Below are positions 1-5,708 of a DNA stretch of 5,999 nt, piece by piece. Numbering within the stretch: the stretch's first letter is position 1; each line of letters starts with the position of its first letter. The notes beneath the pieces are model-generated. The model was not told the DNA's origin. It searched no databases and saw only the letters and a list, made by a program, of their open reading frames with translations. This DNA is from Deltaproteobacteria bacterium (GTDB taxonomy: Bacteria; Desulfobacterota; Desulfobacteria; Desulfobacterales; Desulfobacteraceae): NCBI GenBank assembly GCA_003647385.1, contig QMMT01000147.1:1-5999 (forward strand), in the 5' to 3' direction. A program made the position numbers and the translations under genes.

Positions 1-100
1 CCTTTACATGTGTTAAAATTTTAGTTTTCGCAAGTGCGGGTTGAGAAAAAAAACATGCGATGCTTAAAAAAAATAAAATTATTTTTATAAATCTGACCAT
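1..100 (-). CDS. Exported protein, N-terminal fragment (cut by the window edge)
   Basis: An ATG at 100-98 opens a frame that stays open through 33 codons to the window edge. The translation is a textbook Sec signal peptide: short basic start (MVRFIK), a hydrophobic core of about 12 residues (IILFFLSIACFF), then SQPALA followed by KT, which fits signal peptidase I cleavage after residue 24. Cys16 sits in S-I-A-C, a poor lipobox, so a soluble periplasmic or surface protein is more likely than a lipoprotein. The start lies 15 nt after the anti-sigma stop, with a G-rich stretch (GGGG) about 4 nt before it serving as a weak ribosome-binding site. It is therefore probably the fourth gene of the sigma/anti-sigma operon. 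The mature part visible (about nine residues) is too short to assign a family. The function is unknown; its position suggests a target or partner of the sigma system. Confidence 0.72.
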   Translation of the reverse strand, partial: MVRFIKIILFFLSIACFFSQPALAKTKILTHVK

Positions 101-115
101 GACGCCCCTTTATTA

Positions 116-562
116 TCAGGTTTCGGAAAACCAGATGATAGTATGTTTTTTCTTTTGAGTTTCAATAATCATAACAGATGAAAAATCTGTGTCTACAGAT
201 GTTACAATCGCACTTGGGCCTGTAGAACGAAACATACCTCCCTGAAACCAAAACAGACTGATGATTAATATTGCAGCAATAGACGCAAGTTTCAAGTAAA
301 TATTTCCCAATATTTTTTTGAGTGAAGATTGTGTGGTGAGCACAAGATTTTGTTTCAAGGCAGCAGGATCTATTTTTAAGCCTGTATGACCTGCATGATC
401 GTTGAACATGACCGTCAGGTTTTTATACTTTTCGACAAGGCTTCTACAGTCAGGGCAATCGCGAAGATGCTTTGCCAGTTCATGATATCGGGCTTGGGAA
501 AGTTCATTGTCAACAAACCGGCTGATATCTTCCGACCTATACCTGCTGCATGTTTTTTTCAT
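116..562 (-). CDS. Zinc-binding transmembrane anti-sigma factor (putative zinc-finger/ZAS type)
   Basis: This 148-residue protein is predicted to hold the ECF sigma factor encoded just upstream at the inner membrane until a signal releases it. The N-terminal cytoplasmic part carries the zinc-associated anti-sigma signature: His32-x3-Cys36-x2-Cys39, with Cys5 as a likely further ligand, preceded by the helix RFVDNELSQ that is usual in zf-HC2 proteins. One transmembrane helix lies at about 88-106 (rich in I, A, L, with WF at its end). Some 40 residues follow outside the membrane, ending in a motif-like SSVMIIETQ...TIIWFSE. That short outer part is small for a sensor domain, so sensing may depend on a partner protein. 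The start is supported by a strong Shine-Dalgarno (GGAAGGA at about 567-573). The gene begins 13 nt after the sigma stop. The zinc motif and the pairing make the role well supported; the signal is unknown. Confidence 0.9.
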   Translation of the reverse strand: MKKTCSRYRSEDISRFVDNELSQARYHELAKHLRDCPDCRSLVEKYKNLTVMFNDHAGHTGLKIDPAALKQNLVLTTQSSLKKILGNIYLKLASIAAILIISLFWFQGGMFRSTGPSAIVTSVDTDFSSVMIIETQKKKHTIIWFSET

Positions 563-575
563 AAAATCCTTCCTT

Positions 576-1166
576 TTAATCCTTCATTTCCAATGAATTG
601 ATAAGGTTTTTCCGTGCTGAATAAAGCCGTGAACTAACCGTTCCTTTTTTAATATTAAGTGTCTTTGCAATTTCTTCATATGAGAGCCCTTCAAACGCAT
701 TTAGAACAAAAACCAGCCGTATTTTTTCCGGAAGTTTTTTTATTGCTGTCATGAGGTTTTCCTCAAATTGTTTTTTTCTGTACAGTGTTTCCGGATCATT
801 GTCCTTTTTACTTTCTTTGAACAGGTTTTTATCATTTTCAGATTCAATGGGGTCATGATGCCATTTGAATCTTCTTTTCCATTTTCGTTTCCAGTTCAGG
901 CATTGATTGATGGTGATTTTTCTCAGCCAGGTGGCAAGGCTGGCGTCTTGCCTGAACGTCTTGATATTCTTAAAAGCACTGATAAACACATCCTGTACTA
1001 TTTCCAGACTTTCTTCACGATCAAGCGTAACCCCGTAGGCGATTTTTAGCAATCTGTCCTGGTATTTGTTGACAAGCACATTGAAAGACCATTCCTGTCC
1101 CTTTTGCAGCCTTTTAACAAGGTCCTGTTCATTAATAGCATCTGAGTTCGATTCTATTTTGTTCAC
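576..1166 (-). CDS. ECF-family RNA polymerase sigma factor (sigma-70 family, RpoE-like)
   Basis: This 196-residue protein has only the two domains of an extracytoplasmic-function sigma factor. Sigma region 2 spans about residues 27-94, with the -10-binding helices visible as EIVQDVFISAFKNI and TFRQDASLATWLRKITINQ. Region 4 spans about 136-189, with LPEKIRLVFVLNAFEGLSYEEIA and the helix-turn-helix KGTVSSRLYSARKNL. A charged linker (about 95-135) joins them. It would direct core polymerase to a small regulon and be held inactive by the zinc anti-sigma factor encoded next to it. The start is GTG: an in-frame TAA lies three codons upstream (reading ATT TAA TTT ATT GTG), so no upstream ATG is available, and no clear Shine-Dalgarno precedes it. 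The preceding gene ends 24 nt before, so translation may depend on coupling. The family is certain; the target genes are not visible beyond possible autoregulation. Confidence 0.95.
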   Translation of the reverse strand: MNKIESNSDAINEQDLVKRLQKGQEWSFNVLVNKYQDRLLKIAYGVTLDREESLEIVQDVFISAFKNIKTFRQDASLATWLRKITINQCLNWKRKWKRRFKWHHDPIESENDKNLFKESKKDNDPETLYRKKQFEENLMTAIKKLPEKIRLVFVLNAFEGLSYEEIAKTLNIKKGTVSSRLYSARKNLINSLEMKD

Positions 1167-1190
1167 AATAAATTAAATGTTGTGGTTTTG

Positions 1191-1634
1191 TTAATATCTC
1201 ACCCACACCTTTTCTTCCTGCCAGTATCCATCGCTGACCAGAAATTCTTCGTGCCTGCCACTGACCCATCCGCCTCTGCGGTTATAGTGTCCGGGGTTCC
1301 ATTTTTTTTCATAAACAGGGTCCACCCAGATTCTGTCAACTTCCCAATGTCCCCGTGGCCTGTGGTGCCTGTGTTTTTTGTGTTTTTTTTTCCAGTGGCC
1401 GTATCGGTGTCCAGGATAGCAGGCTTCAACGTTTCTGCCGTTGTCCTGGGTATAATCCGTGTTGGGCTGCTGCTGACGACTTCCATTATATAGAGCAGCC
1501 GTTAAAATGGCAACACCGGTTCCCAGCATGAACCCTTCAATGGTATGTCTTCTTGCTGCTCCTGCATGAGCAGATACCGTGGAAAAATAAATTAATAACG
1601 TAATGGCAGTTGTTATGGTGATTAATTTTTTCAT
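1191..1634 (-). CDS. Small exported protein, His/Lys-rich with Trp/Gly-patterned C-terminus, function unknown
   Basis: The product is a 147-residue protein with a clear signal peptide (MKKLITITTAITLLIYFSTVSAHA; cleavage after A24). The mature part begins with a Gly/Ala-rich hydrophobic stretch (about 32-51, IEGFMLGTGVAILTAALYNG), which could be a second membrane segment or a glycine-zipper-like helix. A polar Gln/Asn region follows, then a strongly basic His-rich patch (about 75-96, nine His among many Lys and Arg). The last 50 residues repeat a loose pattern of G-H-W/Y and W-V pairs (GHWEV..IWV, GHY..GGWV, GYWQEEKVWV), recalling the WxxGxW-type repeats of exported proteins. An upstream in-frame ATG at 1661 would add nine residues, but it places the perfect GGAGGAT ribosome-binding site inside the gene, so 1634 is preferred. 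It precedes the sigma gene by 24 nt and is probably its operon partner. Metal binding or envelope sensing is possible but unproven. Confidence 0.8.
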   Translation of the reverse strand: MKKLITITTAITLLIYFSTVSAHAGAARRHTIEGFMLGTGVAILTAALYNGSRQQQPNTDYTQDNGRNVEACYPGHRYGHWKKKHKKHRHHRPRGHWEVDRIWVDPVYEKKWNPGHYNRRGGWVSGRHEEFLVSDGYWQEEKVWVRY

Positions 1635-1640
1635 TTTTTT

Positions 1641-1647
1641 ATCCTCC
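1641..1647 (-). promoter_or_regulatory. Ribosome-binding site deciding the start at 1634
   Basis: The minus strand reads GGAGGAT, six A residues, then ATG. This near-perfect Shine-Dalgarno at ideal spacing shows that the signal-peptide start (MKKLITI) is the real one, not the in-frame ATG 27 bases upstream. Confidence 0.85.
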
Positions 1648-1700
1648 ATCTTAAGTTTCATAAAAAGAGCAAGTACAAGCCATTTGCTATTCTATTAACC

Positions 1701-1727
1701 ATTGACACCGGGAGAATTAAAATGTTC
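1701..1727 (-). promoter_or_regulatory. Possible ECF-type promoter of the sigma/anti-sigma cluster
   Basis: On the minus strand GAACATT (first four bases at 1727-1724) is followed, after 17 nt counted from GAAC, by GTCAAT (1706-1701). Many ECF sigma factors recognise an AAC element near -35 and a GTC-type element near -10 with 16-17 nt between, and often drive their own operon. Transcription would start near 1695, giving a leader of about 60 nt before the exported-protein gene. The match is short and the region AT-rich, so chance is a real alternative. Confidence 0.33.
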
Positions 1728-1753
1728 AAAATAATTTATATTTTTTTTAAAAA

Positions 1754-2737
1754 TTATCCGCCGATGGACGTCATATGACTGATGGGCATGTCTTTAATGG
1801 ACTGATCCGTTAACCCGTGAAAGGATGGCTTTTTTGTCAATGCGGCAAGAATGATCTGTTTTAACTCATCATCAGAGGCACCATTTCGAAGTGGATTTAA
1901 AATATCTTTTTCATAGTTATTTAAGAGGCAGGGGCGTAATGTTCCCCGTGATGTCAGCCTCAACCTGTTGCACTCACTGCAGAAATGAGAGCTGATCGGG
2001 GTGATAAAGCCGACAATTCCTTTGGCACCTGCAATCTGGAATTTTTTTGCAGGGCCGTCATTGGCAGTTCGTTTGACCGGCATGAGTTTCCCAAATTTTA
2101 ATTCGATTTTTTCCATAATTTCCTGGGTTAACATCTGCTGCTCTTTTTCAACAGCAGAATCACCCATGGGCATGTATTCAATGAATCGGATGTGGAAGGG
2201 GTACTTTAATGTCAAAGCGGTAATATCTTCAATTTCATCATCATTAATCCCCCGTAAAACAACTGCATTGATTTTCACCGGTGATATCCCAAGAGTATGG
2301 GCGGTAAAAATGGATTCCCAAACCCTTTGGAATCTGTCCCTGCCGGTAATCCGGGCAAATTTAGAAGGGTCCAGGGTGTCCAGACTGAAATTCAGCCGTT
2401 TGATACCAAGAGTGATCAGTTTTTCAATTTTTCCCCGGGTTAATAATGCGCCATTCGTCGTAATGGAAATATCTTTGAGACTGTCAATGGCACACAATTT
2501 TTCCAGGAATGAAAAGATATCCTTTCTCACAAAGGGTTCTCCACCGGTAATCCTTACCTTTGTGATACCTAAATTGCAGGCAAGGTTTGTGATCCGTAAA
2601 ATCTCCTCATATCTGGCAATTTTTTTATGTTCAATCACTGAGAAAGGAGATGAGGGAACACAATATTGACACCGAAAGTTACACCGGTCGGTGACTGAGA
2701 TGCGAAGATAATTTATGGGACGGTTACCGGCAATCAT
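1754..2737 (-). CDS. moaA: GTP 3',8-cyclase MoaA (molybdenum cofactor synthesis, radical SAM)
   Basis: MoaA converts GTP to 3',8-cyclo-7,8-dihydro-GTP, the first step of molybdopterin synthesis, using two [4Fe-4S] clusters. The 327-residue length is normal. The radical-SAM cluster motif C19-x3-C23-x2-C26 follows YLRISVTDR, and the SAM-binding GGEP is at 65-68. The second, GTP-binding cluster motif is C253-x2-C256-x13-C270 within CSECNRLRLTSRGTLRPC. The protein ends in Gly-Gly, as MoaA must for its C-terminal tail to enter the active site. These C-terminal features set it apart from the haem-synthesis radical SAM proteins AhbC and AhbD, which would also suit this operon. A small departure is YCVP where many MoaA have YCMP. 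The start is 3 nt after the cobA/hemD stop and lacks a strong Shine-Dalgarno, suggesting coupled translation. It is the last gene of the operon. In an anaerobe the cofactor would serve molybdenum or tungsten enzymes such as formate dehydrogenase (inference). Confidence 0.95.
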   Translation of the reverse strand: MIAGNRPINYLRISVTDRCNFRCQYCVPSSPFSVIEHKKIARYEEILRITNLACNLGITKVRITGGEPFVRKDIFSFLEKLCAIDSLKDISITTNGALLTRGKIEKLITLGIKRLNFSLDTLDPSKFARITGRDRFQRVWESIFTAHTLGISPVKINAVVLRGINDDEIEDITALTLKYPFHIRFIEYMPMGDSAVEKEQQMLTQEIMEKIELKFGKLMPVKRTANDGPAKKFQIAGAKGIVGFITPISSHFCSECNRLRLTSRGTLRPCLLNNYEKDILNPLRNGASDDELKQIILAALTKKPSFHGLTDQSIKDMPISHMTSIGG

Positions 2738-2740
2738 TTT

Positions 2741-4273
2741 TTATTCACAACTTTCATAGTAAGATAACAAAGCATCCACAAGGCCTTGAATAGTATATTC
2801 TCTGGCTTCAAGGGTTGGCTCAATACCAAGGGATCTTGCCGTATCGGATGTGATAGGGCCTATAGAGGCGGTTACAATATTTTTTAAACGAGTTTTGGTA
2901 TTTTCTGATTCAAGCTGCGATATAAAATTGGATACAGTGGATGAACTTGTAAAGGTAACGGCATCAATCTCATTTTCATCCAGCAGAGAAATCAATGTCT
3001 CTTTTTTAGTATCGTCAAGCTGTGTTTCATAGGCCACAACTTCATCAATGTGTGCACCCATTTTTCTTAATTCTTCTGGCAGAATGGTTCGGGCCTTTTT
3101 TGCCCTTGGCAGCAATACGTTTTTATCCTTTATATCAACGGTTGAAAACGACTCAATCACACTTTCTGCTCTGTAGGTTTTCGGCAGGATATCACTGATA
3201 ATACCAAAATCTTTCAGCCGTTCTTTCGTCACAGGACCAATACAGGCAAATTTAAGGTGTCCCAGGGCTCTTACATCCTTGCCCATATCAAACAATGTAT
3301 CAAAAAAGAATTTAACACCGTTGACACTGGTGAGGACAACCCAGTCATAATCGTTTATATTTTCAATGGATTTTTTTAACGGACCTTTGTCCTTCGGCGG
3401 AGCAATTTGAATGGTTGGAATCTCAATACAGTGGGCCCCTAACCTTGTGAGCGTTGATACAAGGCTGCTTGCCTGGGCACGAGCCCGTGTAATGACTATT
3501 TTTTTCCCAAATAAAGGTCTTTTATCAAACCAGGCCAACTCGTCTCTCAAAGAGACAACATGGCCGATTACAATAATAGCCGGTGATGTAAGTTTTGCCT
3601 CTTTAACCCGCTCAACGATCGTTTCAAGTGTCCCTGTGACGGTCAGTTGTTGTGTCGTGGTTCCCCATCTGACAAGCGCAATGGGTGTGTCCGGCGCTTT
3701 GCCATGCGTCACCAGGTTTTTTACAATATTTTCAAGGTTTTTAACGCCCATGAGAAAGACCAGAGTGGCATTGGATTTGGCATATATATCCCATTGCATG
3801 CTGGTATCTTTTTTCGTGGGGTCTTCATGACCGGTAATAAAGGATACAAAGGACGTATGATCCCTGTGGGTGATTGGAATTCCTGCATAGGCAGGTGCTG
3901 CAATGGCCGATGTGACACCTGGAACGACTTCATAGCTAACGCCATGACTCAACAGCATCTGTGCTTCTTCACCCCCCCGGCCAAATACAAAGGGATCTCC
4001 GCCTTTCAGTCTGGCCACGTCAAGTCCCTGCCGGGCTTTATCCACCAGCAGCAGGTTGATTTTATCCTGGGTAAGGGTGTGGTCACCGCCTTTTTTGCCC
4101 ACATAAATAACCTGTGCATCATTTTTGGCATAGTCCAGTAAAAAAGGGGATGCAAGATAGTCGTAAACCACTACATCTGCTGTTTCGATACATTCTTTAG
4201 CCTTAAGAGTTAAAAGACCCGGATCACCCGGGCCTGCACCAATCAGATATACCTTGCCTGTTTTATCCGTCAT
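2741..4273 (-). CDS. cobA/hemD: Bifunctional uroporphyrinogen-III C-methyltransferase / uroporphyrinogen-III synthase (CobA-HemD fusion)
   Basis: This 510-residue fusion joins two consecutive cytoplasmic tetrapyrrole enzymes. The first half (about 1-250) is SUMT/CobA, which methylates uroporphyrinogen III twice with SAM to give precorrin-2. Its motifs are GAGPGDPGLLTL (12-23), GGDPFVFGRGGEE (91-103), VVPGVTSA (117-124) and GIPITHRD (131-138). The second half (about 254-510) is HemD, which cyclises hydroxymethylbilane with inversion of ring D; it shows the family's GKKIVITRA start, LTSVNGVKFF (314-323), FTSSSTVSNF (441-450) and a late SIGPITSDTARSLGI. HemD is poorly conserved in general, but the gene position next to hemC confirms it. 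No NAD-dependent precorrin-2 dehydrogenase/ferrochelatase (CysG/Sirohydrochlorin type) domain is attached, so precorrin-2 oxidation must be encoded elsewhere. The ATG overlaps the hemC end by 11 nt, with GGAGAG (4285-4290) as ribosome-binding site. Such fusions are known in Desulfovibrio and clostridia. Confidence 0.96.
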   Translation of the reverse strand: MTDKTGKVYLIGAGPGDPGLLTLKAKECIETADVVVYDYLASPFLLDYAKNDAQVIYVGKKGGDHTLTQDKINLLLVDKARQGLDVARLKGGDPFVFGRGGEEAQMLLSHGVSYEVVPGVTSAIAAPAYAGIPITHRDHTSFVSFITGHEDPTKKDTSMQWDIYAKSNATLVFLMGVKNLENIVKNLVTHGKAPDTPIALVRWGTTTQQLTVTGTLETIVERVKEAKLTSPAIIVIGHVVSLRDELAWFDKRPLFGKKIVITRARAQASSLVSTLTRLGAHCIEIPTIQIAPPKDKGPLKKSIENINDYDWVVLTSVNGVKFFFDTLFDMGKDVRALGHLKFACIGPVTKERLKDFGIISDILPKTYRAESVIESFSTVDIKDKNVLLPRAKKARTILPEELRKMGAHIDEVVAYETQLDDTKKETLISLLDENEIDAVTFTSSSTVSNFISQLESENTKTRLKNIVTASIGPITSDTARSLGIEPTLEAREYTIQGLVDALLSYYESCE

Positions 4274-5195
4274 TTGAATTCAAGCTCTCCAATATTTTTT
4301 TCCCGCCTTTTTCAAGAACCCGGTCAGCAAGTGCCCGACCATTTTTTTCCACTTTATCCATCGGGGAAACAATTTTTTCTTTAATGAGTTCTTTACCGTC
4401 CACCGAGGCGACCACCGCGGTTAATGCTACTTCATTGTCTATAATTTTACCGAAACAGGCTACTGGAATATGACAGGAACCTTCTATCTGTTTTAAAAAC
4501 GCCCGTTCACCTGTCACACAGATCCATGTATCATGATGATTGAGTCTCTCCATAATTACTTCAATATCACCATCATTTTCTCTTGTCTCAATACAGAGTG
4601 CTCCCTGTCCCACCGCCGGAATCATAATGGCTTCATCCAGATATTCTGTGATTTCGCTTTCCTGCCCCAGGCGGCGAAGACCTGCTGCCGCAAGCACAAT
4701 GGCATCGTAATCTCCTGCTTTAAGTTTTTTGATCCGGGTGTCCAGGTTACCCCGGATAGACTCAATGGTCACATCCGGTCTGACATGCTTGATCTGGGAT
4801 GCGCGCCTGAGACTTGAAGTGCCGATCTTTGCCCCCTTTTTATAATCAGAGAGCAAACTCTTGTTTTTAGAAATAAGAACATCAAAAGGATTCTCTCTTT
4901 TTGGAATGGCGCCTATGATAAGCCCTTTTGGAAGTTCTCCCGGCATATCCTTCATACTGTGAACGGCAAGATCGATATCATTGTTTAAGAGAGCAGCTTC
5001 AATTTCCTTGACAAAGAGCCCTTTACCACCAATCATGGCAAGAGGCCGGTCTGTGATCTTGTCCCCGGTCGTCTTGATAATGTCCAGTTCAACATCACAA
5101 TCCGGGAAAAGGCGTTCGATTTCAGTTTTGATAAAATTGGCCTGCCACAGGGCAAGCTGGCTTCCCCGGGTGCCAATGCGTATATTTTTTTTCAT
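4263..5195 (-). CDS. hemC: Hydroxymethylbilane synthase (porphobilinogen deaminase)
   Basis: HemC joins four porphobilinogen molecules into linear hydroxymethylbilane, the substrate of the HemD half encoded next. From the chosen ATG the protein is 310 residues, the usual size. It opens with the family's KKNIRIGTRGSQLALWQA. The catalytic aspartate is Asp83 in VHSMKDMP, the substrate-binding Arg-rich loop is GTSSLRRASQ (125-134), and the dipyrromethane cofactor attaches at Cys241 in GSCHIPVA. Other conserved blocks are IGGKGLFVKEIE (55-66) and AVGQGAL (194-200). The frame is open upstream to an ATG at 5285, but those 30 extra residues do not resemble HemC and would overlap the fmdB gene by 83 nt, so 5195 is preferred; it lies 7 nt after the fmdB stop. 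The ribosome-binding site is weak (GGAT), in keeping with coupled translation. All key residues are present. Confidence 0.96.
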   Translation of the reverse strand: MKKNIRIGTRGSQLALWQANFIKTEIERLFPDCDVELDIIKTTGDKITDRPLAMIGGKGLFVKEIEAALLNNDIDLAVHSMKDMPGELPKGLIIGAIPKRENPFDVLISKNKSLLSDYKKGAKIGTSSLRRASQIKHVRPDVTIESIRGNLDTRIKKLKAGDYDAIVLAAAGLRRLGQESEITEYLDEAIMIPAVGQGALCIETRENDGDIEVIMERLNHHDTWICVTGERAFLKQIEGSCHIPVACFGKIIDNEVALTAVVASVDGKELIKEKIVSPMDKVEKNGRALADRVLEKGGKKILESLNSNDG

Positions 5196-5202
5196 GGAAT
5201 CT

Positions 5203-5442
5203 TTATCCAACCCCGCAGGAAGAACAATTGGAGGATGAACAGCTGCCGCAGGCTGATGAACCAGCTGATTTGACTTGGGTTTCACCGGAAGGCCCGGATG
5301 ATTTTGAAATAAACCCGCAGGCCGACATCAGCCGTGACAAATCCTGGCTGTCACAGGAGGGGCATTCAGGTGTGGAGCTTCCCATGACCAGGGTTTCAAA
5401 GTTTTTGCCACACGCATTGCATTTATATTCATAAATTGGCAT
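5203..5442 (-). CDS. FmdB-family zinc ribbon protein
   Basis: This small protein of 79 residues begins MPIYEYKCNACGKNFE, the signature of the FmdB/CxxC_CXXC_SSSS regulatory-protein family. Four cysteines (C8, C11, C27, C30) form a zinc ribbon. The C-terminal tail (about 46-79) is rich in Ser and Gly and carries a second set of cysteine pairs (C65-x2-C68 and C73-x2-C76), possibly another metal or redox site or just the flexible tail common in these proteins. FmdB was named from a methylotroph's formamidase operon and proposed as a regulator, but the biochemical role of the family is not settled. A GAAGG ribosome-binding site (5452-5456) stands 9 nt before the ATG. It is the first gene of the operon, 7 nt ahead of hemC, and directly follows a strong sigma-70 promoter. 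A link to tetrapyrrole or metal supply is suggested only by position. Confidence 0.9.
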   Translation of the reverse strand: MPIYEYKCNACGKNFETLVMGSSTPECPSCDSQDLSRLMSACGFISKSSGPSGETQVKSAGSSACGSCSSSNCSSCGVG

Positions 5443-5484
5443 TTTTCTAAACCTTCTATCTATATTTATCTATTTGAACAAACC

Positions 5485-5513
5485 AATATAATGCAGCCAT
5501 CAGAGCCAGTCAA
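5485..5513 (-). promoter_or_regulatory. Sigma-70 promoter of the fmdB-hemC-cobA/hemD-moaA operon
   Basis: The minus strand reads TTGACT (5513-5508), a 17-nt spacer, and TATATT (5490-5485): five of six matches to the -35 consensus and five of six to the -10 consensus at the optimal distance. An A/T-rich stretch just upstream (about 5526-5542) could act as an UP element. Transcription would begin near 5478, leaving a short leader of about 36 nt with the fmdB ribosome-binding site. No other comparably good promoter is apparent within the operon. Confidence 0.75.
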
Positions 5514-5540
5514 TGATTATGGTATGGATTTTTTTAAAAT

Positions 5541-5563
5541 TATCTGATATCGTAACAGATATC
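5541..5563. repeat. Paired GATATC boxes / short inverted repeat, possible operator
   Basis: GATATC occurs at 5546-5551 and again at 5558-5563, a 12-bp period, each copy being itself palindromic. The same stretch also holds the inverted repeat TATCTG (5541-5546) and CAGATA (5556-5561). It lies about 30 bp upstream of the -35 box of the minus-strand operon and about 150 bp upstream of the plus-strand solute-binding gene, a position where an activator or repressor could bind. It is short and AT-rich, so it may be chance. Confidence 0.3.
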
Positions 5564-5571
5564 CCAACCTG

Positions 5572-5597
5572 AAAAAAATATTTTGGGTGACCAAAAT
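5572..5597 (-). terminator. Terminator-like hairpin with T-run on the minus strand
   Basis: A perfect 7-bp stem (ATTTTGG 5580-5586 with CCAAAAT 5591-5597) encloses a four-base loop, and on the minus strand it is followed within one base by seven T (5578-5572). This is the form of an intrinsic terminator, but the stem has only two G-C pairs and no minus-strand gene is seen upstream in the window. It could block antisense transcription leaving the solute-binding gene from entering the operon promoter, or the palindrome could be a protein-binding site. Confidence 0.35.
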
Positions 5598-5708
5598 TAA
5601 AAAGAAAAATTTCCTACTATCTTCGAGGCGATCTGTGGTCAATCACCAGGCAATTTTTTTTACAAACGTTTTATTATTTAAAACTGGTATTATTCAAGGA
5701 TCAGTAAG

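Noticed and set aside
1662..1688. A weak hairpin (AGCAA / TTGCT, 11-nt loop) followed by CTTTTT on the minus strand, as a terminator after moaA.
   Set aside because: The stem is only five pairs with a long loop. It lies just before the next gene and downstream of the possible ECF promoter, so it would terminate that gene's own transcript. Not strong enough to annotate.
1731..1757. An inverted repeat ATAATTT / AAATTAT overlapping the moaA stop codon.
   Set aside because: It is entirely A/T in a stretch of A and T runs, where such repeats arise by chance; it has no stable stem.
2001..2669. A long plus-strand open frame (222 codons) opposite moaA.
   Set aside because: It is antisense to a gene with complete MoaA motifs, and its translation shows no domain-like pattern. 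The same applies to plus-strand frames opposite cobA/hemD (3411-3830, 3647-4141) and opposite the exported-protein gene (1182-1493).
5196..5285. A 30-residue N-terminal extension of HemC from an ATG at 5285.
   Set aside because: It overlaps the fmdB gene in another frame, does not resemble HemC, and the start at 5195 gives the standard 310-residue enzyme.
5457..5473. A direct repeat TATCTAT at 5457 and 5467 in the fmdB leader.
   Set aside because: Two copies of a low-complexity 7-mer in AT-rich sequence, without a known role.
5491..5507. A sigma-54-like element (TGGC...TGCA) on the minus strand inside the spacer of the operon promoter.
   Set aside because: The GG to GC distance is one base longer than sigma-54 allows, and the overlapping sigma-70 promoter is a much better match.
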